Of a stretch of DNA of 64,000 bases, positions 54,669 to 63,336 are shown in pieces; positions within the stretch are counted from its first letter, which is position 1; the number at the start of each line of letters is the position of its first letter. Below the pieces are notes generated by a model. That model was not told where the DNA came from. It did not search any database and was given only the letters and a program-made list of their open reading frames with translations. The stretch is from Pseudomonadaceae bacterium (lineage in GTDB: Bacteria > Pseudomonadota > Gammaproteobacteria > Pseudomonadales > Azotimanducaceae): NCBI GenBank assembly GCA_024743175.1, contig JANSXA010000003.1:372001-436000 (forward strand), given 5' to 3'. The translations under genes and the position numbers were made by a program.

Positions 54669-57600
54669 ATGAGAGTTAAAGGCACCCTACTTTTGTTACT
54701 CTGGACAGGGAGCTTGAGCCCCTCTGTGTTCGCGGATCATGAAGCGCAGGAAGCTGCACATGCAGCCGTCCTTGGTGCATTGGGCAGCACGTATCTTTCC
54801 AGCAGTCTGATCGGTGCCGTATCCAGCGGCCCTACCGCGGTGGCGGCGGAATCAGTGTCGATGGCTGCCGGCATATCTTTGAAGTTGTTACCACCGGCCT
54901 TTAACACGCCCCATGGTTTTGAGGTCACACCCGAATCACAAGGCCAGTGCACCTGGCGCTTGGACGTGCCTAAAACGGATCATTACTATGCCAGCATCTA
55001 TGGCTTGCCCGTCAGAGATCTGCCACGTGACTGGGGACAGCTGGGCAATGCTGAACTGTTCCACTTCGACACCCCCGTTTCGATGACACTGCGTGGTGCT
55101 AATCTGTTCAGTACAGAGCAACCCACCACTTTTTACGTCCCTGCGGGCAACCACCAGTTTCGCTGGCGCGCAGGCACCCAGACAAATGTTGTAACAGATT
55201 ACCTTGTTCCAACGGCATTGCTGGCCTACGCCGGATACAGCAAGATAAAAGCGGCGAGAAATGCGCCGGCTGCGGCCACCGGCGACCCGGAAACCGCAGT
55301 TAAAGCGGCTGAAGCGTTCAACGAAGCGTTGCGTAAGTGGGTACTTAAAAAACGTGCCCTCGGTTGGGCCAGGTATTCGTATCTGCTGTACAGCGAAGCA
55401 CAGGGCAACGAGCCCAGTGAGAGTGCACTTGCTCAGCTGGTACGAAACACCTCTGACCTGATTGGCCTTAACGGTCCAACGCCGTTTACCTTTGAGTCGG
55501 CGGTCAAAGAGCACATTCAGGACGTCACAGTCTACGACCTGTTTCCCCCGGTGATCACCTACAACGGCGTTGATCAGGTCGACAATGCTGTGCTGCCCAC
55601 GCTGGTGCTGGAGGCAACCGATTTCGGTGGTGTGGCTCGTCAGCGGGTCATTGGTGAAATTCTGCAGCGAACCAACGCCTACGACCCTTGTGACCGAACG
55701 GCTTTGCTGGGTCATGACATACCAGACCTCATTCGTGTCGGGCAAACACAGGTGACCTGGAGTGCGCTGGATTCAGGACCAACGCCGTCAGGAGATCGTC
55801 ATCAGGTAGGGGCGCGGCAGACCATTATCGTCGAGGATACGCAAGCGCCGATTATGATTACGCCGCCAGGCAAAGTCATAGAGATAGATCCCGCCGAAGA
55901 CAGCGTGGCATTGGAAGAGGTCGATTTAGGGGCTCCACGGGTGGTGGATCTTGCGGACCCAGCGCCTCGCATCTACAACACCGCACCCGCGGTGTTTCCA
56001 ATCGACCGGAGAACACCGGTAGTGTGGACGAGCGAAGACCAGAGTGGCAACCAGAGCACCGGTGAACAGCTGATCACTGTGAAAGCCACGGGGACCAATA
56101 CAGCGCCCCTGGTTGCAGATCTCACTCTGCAGACGCTCACCTCAGAGCCGATAGATATTCTGCTCAGTGGTGTCGACAACGACGAGCTGGACGGAGTTTT
56201 CGATCCGCTTGCCATTCAACTTGAGTCGTTCCCCCAACAGGGTGAATTTGTTGCACCGTTGTTGCCTTACTTTATCGAAGACTTTCGAACGTCACCTGCA
56301 GGCCCGTTTGGTGAAGACTTTGCCATCGCGGTTGCCAACGGGCTGGGAGGGTCCTGGTTACGGGAAAACGTGTGCGCAAACGGCAGTCCCTGGGCGCAGG
56401 ACGCTGAAGGCAACAGCATTTCGGAACCGTATCGGATCCCACGGAACTGGGCTTACGCGCCAGAGTTTATAGATGTTCTGGACAGCGGTGAGTACTACCT
56501 GATTGATCGATACTGGCGGTGTGATTCAGGCTCTCCAGCCATCACCATTCGACGCATTTCCAGATGGTCTGCTGAGCACGAATTGCTGGGATATGTGGGC
56601 TTCAATGATGCAAATCTGAACAGTGTGTCAACATTTTTACTGGACCGGGATTTTGTGCACATCTCAAGTCGTGGTTCGCAGAACTTCACTTTTCGCCAGT
56701 ATCACGCCAACTTTCAACCGGAAGATTCCCTTGCAGATCTGAGTGCGGATGCCTGGAGTTTCAATACATCCGCATTTCCTTCCGGCTCCAGTTATATAAA
56801 CGCCTGGGAGAACATGAGATACGGCCGCATCGATTATGAACGCGGTATTCTGTACGTAGCGGACAATCGGCGCGTGTATGTTTTTGATGTCAGTGCTGAT
56901 CTTTCTGATGGTCAGGATCGCAGCGAAAACCAAATGGCAGACAGGTACCTGGGCGTGCTCAATGAAGGTGCTCAGTTTCTTTGCAATGATGGTGTTAATG
57001 GCGACATCACCATGGAGGTAGACAGCCAGGGCAATTTATATGTTGCGGATGGCTGTGATCACCAGCTGCATAAATTCATGCCATCATCGCCGGACACAGA
57101 TGGAGAATTTGTCGCTGGCGACTATGTGGGTTGGTTGGGTCGCTGTGACAGCAGCACAAACAACGCCTGTGATGTGGAAAACCAACGTTCGCGGGGTTAC
57201 AGCTGTACCGATGCTACCTGTGCAGTGGAGACAAACCGATCCGGGTCGGATGCCGGGCAGCTGGACGACCCCAGGTTTCTGGACCTTGATCCGAATGATG
57301 TGCTCTACGTCGCGGACCGCGCCCGCGTACAGCGCTTTGCGCCAGATGGCACCTACGGTGGTCAGGCCAAATCCACGGGTACTGGTATAAATCAGGGCGA
57401 TAATCCAGGTTTTGTGCTGGGCAATCTGGGTACAGTGAAAGCGGTGACAGTGAATGCAACAAACTTTTACGTCACCGACGTAGACGAATCTTTTGTACAT
57501 GTCTTTGCAACCACACCTTTAAAAGACATAACGGATTCGTCAGCGACTGTCACCTATGTGTCTGATTTTGCATTTCATGGCGGCTCAGACGCTTTCACCT

Positions 57601-59033
57601 ATCGTGCAACAGATGGGCTGGCAACCAGCAATCTGGGTACCGTAACAATTCAGGTAGATCGGAATTTCAGACCGCCGCAGGCGTTTGCTGCCGAAGCCGT
57701 CACTGAAGAAGATGTGCCACTTGAGATAACGCTATTGGCTGACGATCCTGATGGGGTTATCGGAACGGACGATGTTTTCCCGCTTGATCAGTTGACTTAC
57801 CGGATTGTTCAGCAACCTGCGCATGGCAACGTGTCACTAAGTGGAACTACCGCGACCTACACGCCGGATACGGATTATTACGGCGAGGATGCGTTTGCAT
57901 TTGTTGTGAATGACGGTGTCCTGGATTCAGAGCCAGCTGCTGTGCAGGTGAGCATCAATCCGGTGGATGATGCGCCGTTTTTCAGAGAGGTTGTATTGCC
58001 GAACCGCATCGGCAGGGGTTTCCCTGTAACCATGATCGCTTCTTATGAGGACGATGGTGCAACTGCCGGTACGGTAGCCTGGGTACGTTGGGGCGCGGCT
58101 TATGATTACCAGGGCGATTTTTTTGACCCAGATGGAGAAGCCGGCCCGGAACCGCCTGTTTTGCAGGGTGTGAAACTAAACGAGCCGCCTGACGGAGCAG
58201 GACATGGCAACCTGATTGCCGATCACGTGTTTGACAGCATTGGTCCCGTGGATATTCAGGCCTGTTTTTTCTCGGGTCAGGACACGCCACCCTGTCAGTT
58301 GCTGACTGCTGAAGTTGAAGAACTGGTAAACCTGCATACCTGGATGAGTGACAGCCCTCTGGAGACAGAAGGCAATTACATGGATGTACAACTGAGGGTC
58401 GAAAACATGCAACCCCAGGGCTGGGCCGGATTGCCCGCTGCAAATGTCCAGCTGAATCAGGTTACCGATCCGGAAATTGTTGTGCCTGGCGCAGAGATCT
58501 CCAGCATCGTGTCACAAAGCGGTGCGTGTGTATTGACGTCGGGCACCTTGTTTTGCAGTGATACCAGTCTTGCGCCGGGGGAGTTCTTCGACGCAACGGT
58601 GCGTGTCACGAGAACAGATTCATCACCGTTGATTTATGATCTTGGGCTGCCGGTCGTGTTTGACGTCACCACCAGTTCTCAGGCACTTGAGGATGAATAC
58701 ATCATGCTGCGATGGCTGACGTTTACCGCAGACGCCACGGACACCGATATGGACGGTATGACCGATGTGTTTGAACAGGTTTACGAACTGGATGCAAACA
58801 ACCCAGGTGATGCCGCGGCTGATGCGGATAACGATGGCCTTTCAAATCTCGAAGAGTTTGAACAGCGCACCAATCCACGCAATCGTGATACAGACGGTGA
58901 TGGCATTGAAGATCCTCAAGACTATTGTCCGCTGGATTCTGACGGGTCCATTGAGGGTCAGGGTGGTCTCTGTGAGGCCGAATACAGATCCAATCCCCTG
59001 CTGCGGATCTTACCCCTGCTGGAGCGACTTTAG
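54669..59033 (+). CDS. Giant exported protein: beta-propeller nested in tandem Ig-like repeats, TSP3 tail
   Basis: About 1454 residues from ATG 54669 (signal MRVKGTLLLLLWTGSLSPSV, FA/DH). A unique N-terminal half of about 270 residues is followed by HYR-like beta modules (about 270-480). An Ig-like repeat then starts (APLVADLTLQTLTSEPIDIL) and is interrupted for about 420 residues by an NHL-type propeller (repeated D..G.LYVAD, LDPNDVLYVADRARVQRFAP). It resumes at SDFAFHGGSDAFTYRATDGL. A complete repeat of the same type follows (EEDVPLEITLLADDPDG to YYGEDAFAFVVNDGVLDSEP), then a CARDB-like part and two TSP3 motifs (DTDMDGMTDVFE, DADNDGLSNLEEFE). Surface-exposed; binding role likely. Confidence 0.85.
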   Translation: MRVKGTLLLLLWTGSLSPSVFADHEAQEAAHAAVLGALGSTYLSSSLIGAVSSGPTAVAAESVSMAAGISLKLLPPAFNTPHGFEVTPESQGQCTWRLDVPKTDHYYASIYGLPVRDLPRDWGQLGNAELFHFDTPVSMTLRGANLFSTEQPTTFYVPAGNHQFRWRAGTQTNVVTDYLVPTALLAYAGYSKIKAARNAPAAATGDPETAVKAAEAFNEALRKWVLKKRALGWARYSYLLYSEAQGNEPSESALAQLVRNTSDLIGLNGPTPFTFESAVKEHIQDVTVYDLFPPVITYNGVDQVDNAVLPTLVLEATDFGGVARQRVIGEILQRTNAYDPCDRTALLGHDIPDLIRVGQTQVTWSALDSGPTPSGDRHQVGARQTIIVEDTQAPIMITPPGKVIEIDPAEDSVALEEVDLGAPRVVDLADPAPRIYNTAPAVFPIDRRTPVVWTSEDQSGNQSTGEQLITVKATGTNTAPLVADLTLQTLTSEPIDILLSGVDNDELDGVFDPLAIQLESFPQQGEFVAPLLPYFIEDFRTSPAGPFGEDFAIAVANGLGGSWLRENVCANGSPWAQDAEGNSISEPYRIPRNWAYAPEFIDVLDSGEYYLIDRYWRCDSGSPAITIRRISRWSAEHELLGYVGFNDANLNSVSTFLLDRDFVHISSRGSQNFTFRQYHANFQPEDSLADLSADAWSFNTSAFPSGSSYINAWENMRYGRIDYERGILYVADNRRVYVFDVSADLSDGQDRSENQMADRYLGVLNEGAQFLCNDGVNGDITMEVDSQGNLYVADGCDHQLHKFMPSSPDTDGEFVAGDYVGWLGRCDSSTNNACDVENQRSRGYSCTDATCAVETNRSGSDAGQLDDPRFLDLDPNDVLYVADRARVQRFAPDGTYGGQAKSTGTGINQGDNPGFVLGNLGTVKAVTVNATNFYVTDVDESFVHVFATTPLKDITDSSATVTYVSDFAFHGGSDAFTYRATDGLATSNLGTVTIQVDRNFRPPQAFAAEAVTEEDVPLEITLLADDPDGVIGTDDVFPLDQLTYRIVQQPAHGNVSLSGTTATYTPDTDYYGEDAFAFVVNDGVLDSEPAAVQVSINPVDDAPFFREVVLPNRIGRGFPVTMIASYEDDGATAGTVAWVRWGAAYDYQGDFFDPDGEAGPEPPVLQGVKLNEPPDGAGHGNLIADHVFDSIGPVDIQACFFSGQDTPPCQLLTAEVEELVNLHTWMSDSPLETEGNYMDVQLRVENMQPQGWAGLPAANVQLNQVTDPEIVVPGAEISSIVSQSGACVLTSGTLFCSDTSLAPGEFFDATVRVTRTDSSPLIYDLGLPVVFDVTTSSQALEDEYIMLRWLTFTADATDTDMDGMTDVFEQVYELDANNPGDAAADADNDGLSNLEEFEQRTNPRNRDTDGDGIEDPQDYCPLDSDGSIEGQGGLCEAEYRSNPLLRILPLLERL

Positions 59034-59217
59034 ACAACTGGACGTACAGCGGCGACGCATACCGTACGTCCAGGTAAGCTCTGAGCACATCGTTTTAGCT
59101 TCAATGAGCCCCCCGAATATCACGCCATCGCCTGACCATGGACAAGCAAAGTCTGGTGCGGCAATGTTTAAAGGATCACCGGATCAAGAATCAGGTGATC
59201 ACCCCTTAAAACAGCTG

Positions 59218-60465
59218 CTACCAGACGTTGTGACTCTGCAGCTCAGCGCGACCCACAACCATGTGATGCACCTCGTCAGGGCCATCAGCGAAACGCAGAT
59301 AGCGTTGCGTGGCGTACATTTCTGCCAGCGGTGTCCACTTCGATAAACCCATGGCGCCGTGCATCTGAATGGCGGCATCAATAATCACGCAACATTTCTC
59401 TGGCACCATGGCTTTGACGGCGCTGATGTAAACGCGAGCTTCTTTGTTGCCCAGTACATCCATGGCTTTAGCAGCTTGCAGTACTGAAAGCTTCATGGCG
59501 TTAATCTCAATGCGTGCGCGTGAGATGACTTCCACATTCTTGCCGAGTTTTGCAATGGGCTTGCCGAAGGCTTCCCGCGTACCCGCACGGTTTACCATCA
59601 ACGCGAGTGCTTTTTCTGCTGAGCCGATCGAGCGCATGCAGTGATGGATGCGACCTGGTCCCAGGCGCAACTGAGAGATTTCGAAGCCCCGGCCTTCGCC
59701 AAGAAGAATGTTTTCTTTTGGCACTCTCACGTTATTGAATCGCATGTGCATATGTCCACGTGGCGGGTGGGTATCACCAAAGACATCCATGGGCCCGATA
59801 ATTTCCACACCTTCCGTGTCTGTTGGCACCAGTATCTGTGACTGCTGCTGGTGGGAGGCTGCGTTAGGGTCGGTCTTCACCATGACAATCATGATTTTAC
59901 AGCGTGGATCTGCCACGTTGGAGATCCAGTACTTCTCGCCATTGATCACATAGTCATCACCATCAAGTATCGCACTGGTGCTGATGTTACGGGCATCGGA
60001 GGAGGGTAGCGCGGGTTCGGTCATCACATAGGCCGAACGGATATCACCATTGAGAAGTGGCTCCAGCCACTGTTCTTTCTGTGCGGGTGTACCACAATGC
60101 TCCAGTACTTCCATGTTGCCGGTGTCTGGCGCGGAGCAGTTGAGGGTTTCCGAAGCCAGCGAATATTTGCCGAGCTCAGCGGCGATGTAGGCATAATCCA
60201 GATTGGTCAGACCCTGGCCGATTTCGGAATCCGGCAGAAAGAAGTTCCACAGTCCTGCTTGTTTGGCTTTGTCTTTAGCGCCATCCAACAATTCCAGTTG
60301 TCGCGGGTGCCAGGTCCATTCATCGTCCTTTTCCTCATTGAGGGCTTCGAACTCGTCCGTGATGGGTATGACGTTGTCATTGATGTGTTGTTGCACGGCG
60401 GCCATCAGGGGCTGTGCCTCTTCAGACATGCCGAGATTAAAAAGATCTACATCTAGATCGGACAT
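59218..60465 (-). CDS. Acyl-CoA dehydrogenase, ACAD10/11-like
   Basis: A 415-residue flavoenzyme. ATG 60465 has GGAG 7 nt upstream. Seen: VMTEPALPSSDARNISTSAI, then YVINGEKYWISNVADPRCKI and RLGPGRIHHCMRSIGSAEKA. The C-terminal RFADGPDEVHHMVVGRAEL is typical of the ACAD10/11-type subfamily rather than short-chain ACADs. In that group the enzyme works with a phosphotransferase to remove a 4-phospho group from 4-hydroxyacyl-CoA. A kinase of this type lies 1.1 kb away beyond a LysR gene. Confidence 0.93.
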   Translation of the reverse strand: MSDLDVDLFNLGMSEEAQPLMAAVQQHINDNVIPITDEFEALNEEKDDEWTWHPRQLELLDGAKDKAKQAGLWNFFLPDSEIGQGLTNLDYAYIAAELGKYSLASETLNCSAPDTGNMEVLEHCGTPAQKEQWLEPLLNGDIRSAYVMTEPALPSSDARNISTSAILDGDDYVINGEKYWISNVADPRCKIMIVMVKTDPNAASHQQQSQILVPTDTEGVEIIGPMDVFGDTHPPRGHMHMRFNNVRVPKENILLGEGRGFEISQLRLGPGRIHHCMRSIGSAEKALALMVNRAGTREAFGKPIAKLGKNVEVISRARIEINAMKLSVLQAAKAMDVLGNKEARVYISAVKAMVPEKCCVIIDAAIQMHGAMGLSKWTPLAEMYATQRYLRFADGPDEVHHMVVGRAELQSHNVW

Positions 60466-60532
60466 GGTTGTCTCCAATATGTGTGGTGGGTATTGAGTTA
60501 TGTTAAGGAACTGCTTTTCATTTGATAAATTG

Positions 60533-60549
60533 ATTGTTGAAATAACAAT
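60533..60549. promoter_or_regulatory. Candidate LysR binding site
   Basis: ATTGTT-GAAAT-AACAAT, a perfect 6-bp inverted repeat with the T-N11-A form of LysR sites, 23 bp before the LysR start and 68 bp before the divergent ACAD start. Confidence 0.55.
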
Positions 60550-60571
60550 TCATTGCCCTGGGGAATAGTTT

Positions 60572-61450
60572 ATGCGCCTGGACCGATTCGATCTAAATCT
60601 ACTGGTGATTTTTGAGGCTATTTATTCTGAAGGCGGGCTTACGCGTGCGGCGCAGCGCCTGAACATGGCGCAACCTACTGTCTCCAACTCTCTGGCACGA
60701 TTGCGGGAAGCCTACAACGATCCGCTGTTTGCGCGTGCCGGGCGCGGTGTGGTGCCAACGCCTTTTGCCCGCCGCATGATTTCGCCGGTGCGCCAGGCAT
60801 TGCGGCAAATGCAGGCGACCCTTGACGGCAATCTGCAATTCGATCCTGCGACTTCAGACAGACTCTTCCGTATCAGCATTGGCGAGATACCTGGCGTTTC
60901 CATATTGCCTCCGCTGATGCAGGCACTCCGGGAACAGGCTCCGGGTGTAAGGCTGCAGGTTTATCAGACTGACAGGCGGGAAATAAAAGAAGCGCTTGCG
61001 CTTGGCACGCTGGATCTTGCCATCGACATTCCTCAATTGTCTGCTCGGGCGCTTAACAGCCATACCCTTGGTGGGGGTGACTATGTGTGTGTTCTGCGCA
61101 AAGGGCATAAATGTGCCAGGGGGAAGATGACGCTTGAACGGTTTCTTTCGTTGCAGGTGATATCGGTATCCAGTCGTCCAAGCGGATCCAGCATGCTGGA
61201 GCTTGCACTTAACCGTATCAACCGGCGCATGGAGCCGGTATTGCGCACGCAGTATTACCTGCCTTCGTTCAAAATAGTGGAATCCACCGACTACGCCATG
61301 GTGGCCCCACGCAGTCTGGCCCAGCAGTTTGATGTTGCGATAAAAGAGCTGCCCTTCGAGACAAATGTGTCCAGTTCCTGTGTGTACTGGCATCGCAGTG
61401 CGGAGGACGATCCAGCCAATCTCTGGCTGCGCTCTCAAATCATTCCATAA
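60572..61450 (+). CDS. LysR-family regulator (NodD/LeuO-like group)
   Basis: A 292-residue LysR regulator with DRFDLNLLVIFEAIYSEGGL, then TRAAQRLNMAQPTVSNSLAR. The head of this type (FDLNLL) is typical of the NodD/LeuO-like group. It is divergent from the ACAD gene and upstream of the kinase-SDR operon, so it probably controls both. Confidence 0.92.
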   Translation: MRLDRFDLNLLVIFEAIYSEGGLTRAAQRLNMAQPTVSNSLARLREAYNDPLFARAGRGVVPTPFARRMISPVRQALRQMQATLDGNLQFDPATSDRLFRISIGEIPGVSILPPLMQALREQAPGVRLQVYQTDRREIKEALALGTLDLAIDIPQLSARALNSHTLGGGDYVCVLRKGHKCARGKMTLERFLSLQVISVSSRPSGSSMLELALNRINRRMEPVLRTQYYLPSFKIVESTDYAMVAPRSLAQQFDVAIKELPFETNVSSSCVYWHRSAEDDPANLWLRSQIIP

Positions 61451-61532
61451 AAAATAGTATGGCATTCATAAATCGAATTTTCCGAATTCAATGTGACGTA
61501 ATATCCTTGGGGTTAAAGGGAGCAGGTGGGAT

Positions 61533-62591
61533 ATGGATAACTTTTCTGAAGTAATTGAACTGCAGGCGCTTACCCATTGGATGACAGCGCAGGGCCTGGG
61601 CAGTGGACCCATTGAAAATGCAGCCTTGCTCGAAGGTGGTACGCAGAACTTTCTATTGAAGTTCACCCGAGACAGTCGCGATTACGTGCTGCGACGACCG
61701 CCACAGCATCTGCGTAAGAACTCTAACAGCACCATGTTGCGCGAGGCGCGGGTCCTCGAAGCGTTAGCAGGTAGCGCTGTGCCCCATCCGGGCTTTATTG
61801 CGGTGTGCGACGACGAGTCGGTACTAGGTGCCAGTTTCTATCTGATGGAGCCCATTAACGGATTTAACGCCGCCAATGGTTTGCCGGAGTATCACGCCAG
61901 TGACCCCGCTATCCGCCATCGCATGGGGTTGGCTATGGTAGAAGGCATCACCGCGCTGGGCGCTGTTGACTACAAATCTGTCGGTCTTGAAGGATTTGGT
62001 AAACCGGAAGGATTTCTGGAACGGCAGGTACCCCGCTGGGTGGCGCAACTTGAGAGTTACAACCAGCTCGAAGGCTGGCCGGGTCTTTCTTCTCTGCCCG
62101 GAATGGATGTCATTCCAGGTTGGCTTGAAGCGAACCGGCCCGCTGAGTTTACGCCCGGCATCATGCATGGCGACTACCATCTCGCCAATGTCATGTTTTG
62201 CCATGACAGCGCTGAACTCGCTGCCATTGTTGACTGGGAGCTGTGCACGATTGGCGACCCTTTACTTGACCTCGGCTGGCTGATGGCGATGTGGCATGAT
62301 CCGGAAGAGCAGGAGCGGCACGATCAACGGGAAACAAAGTCAATTCTGGCTGATGGCTTCCCCACCATAGAAGAAATGGTTGATCACTATGCGCAACGCA
62401 CCACCCGCAATCTCGATTTACTGGGCTGGTATGGCGTGCTCGCATGTTTCAAGCTGGGTGCGATTCTGGAAGGCACCTACGCCCGGGCATGTGCGGGTCA
62501 GGCGCCGGTGGAGACCGGTGATGCTCTGCACGCACATACTCTGGACCTGTTTAATCGAGCACTAAGAATGATAGGAAAAACAGATGGATAA
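61533..62591 (+). CDS. ACAD10/11-type phosphotransferase (APH-fold kinase)
   Basis: A 352-residue aminoglycoside-phosphotransferase-fold protein. N-lobe LLEGGTQNFLLKFTRDSRDY, then VLRRPPQHLRKNSNSTMLRE; catalytic loop GIMHGDYHLANVMF (Brenner HxDxxxxN) and metal loop VDWELCTIGDPLLDLGWLM. Kinases of this sort phosphorylate 4-hydroxyacyl-CoA in levulinate and 4-hydroxy-acid catabolism (LvaA, N-domain of ACAD10/11). First gene of an operon with SDR and luciferase-like genes; overlaps the SDR by 8 nt. Confidence 0.9.
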   Translation: MDNFSEVIELQALTHWMTAQGLGSGPIENAALLEGGTQNFLLKFTRDSRDYVLRRPPQHLRKNSNSTMLREARVLEALAGSAVPHPGFIAVCDDESVLGASFYLMEPINGFNAANGLPEYHASDPAIRHRMGLAMVEGITALGAVDYKSVGLEGFGKPEGFLERQVPRWVAQLESYNQLEGWPGLSSLPGMDVIPGWLEANRPAEFTPGIMHGDYHLANVMFCHDSAELAAIVDWELCTIGDPLLDLGWLMAMWHDPEEQERHDQRETKSILADGFPTIEEMVDHYAQRTTRNLDLLGWYGVLACFKLGAILEGTYARACAGQAPVETGDALHAHTLDLFNRALRMIGKTDG

Positions 62592-63336
62592 ACTATTCGA
62601 CTTTACCGATCAGGTGGCTGTGATCACCGGTGGCAGTCGGGGTCTTGGTCGGCAGATGGCGCTAGCCCTGGCTGAGCGAGGTGCGGATGTGGTCATTGCC
62701 AGCCGTAAGCTGGACGCCTGTGAGGAAGTGGCAGGTGAAATCGAAGCCATGGGTCGCAAGGCAATGGCCCATGCCTGTCACGTCGGTCACTGGGATGAAC
62801 TGAGTGGTCTGGTTGATGCGGTGTATGAACGTTTTGGTCGCATCGATGTTCTCATCAACAATGCTGGATTGTCGCCACTCTATCCGAGTCTGGGAGAGGT
62901 GACTGAAGACCTGTTCGATAAAGTGGTAGCGATTAATCTGAAAGGGCCATTCCGCCTCATGGCACTGGCTGGTGAGAAGATGGCACAGGCGGGCGGGGGC
63001 AGCATTATCAATATTTCCAGTGTAGCCTCGCTGCGACCGTCACCCACCTCCGAACCCTACGGTGCAGCCAAAGCCGGGCTAAATGCATTGACGGGTTCTT
63101 TTGCATCAGCCCTCGGCCCGAAGGTTCGCGTGAACTGTATTGTTGCGGGGCCGTTTCTCACGGATATTTCGAAAGCCTGGGATATGGAGGCATTTGCTGA
63201 GCGTGCTGAGAACAATATCGCTCTGGAGCGTGGTGGGCAGCCTGACGAAATTGTTGGTGCGGCACTGTACTTTGCGAGCAAGGCAGGCTCCTTCACCACC
63301 GGCACAACCGTTACGGTGGATGGTGGCGTCAAGTGA
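62584..63336 (+). CDS. Short-chain dehydrogenase/reductase
   Basis: A 250-residue NAD(P)-dependent oxidoreductase. Cofactor motif VAVITGGSRGLGRQMALALA, NNAG (VLINNAGLSP), Ser in IINISSVASL, and YGAAKAG (Tyr-x-x-x-Lys). Loop GPFLTDISKAW. FabG-like classical type. Overlaps the kinase gene by 8 nt and is overlapped by the next gene by 4 nt, so the three are cotranslated. Confidence 0.94.
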   Translation: MDKLFDFTDQVAVITGGSRGLGRQMALALAERGADVVIASRKLDACEEVAGEIEAMGRKAMAHACHVGHWDELSGLVDAVYERFGRIDVLINNAGLSPLYPSLGEVTEDLFDKVVAINLKGPFRLMALAGEKMAQAGGGSIINISSVASLRPSPTSEPYGAAKAGLNALTGSFASALGPKVRVNCIVAGPFLTDISKAWDMEAFAERAENNIALERGGQPDEIVGAALYFASKAGSFTTGTTVTVDGGVK

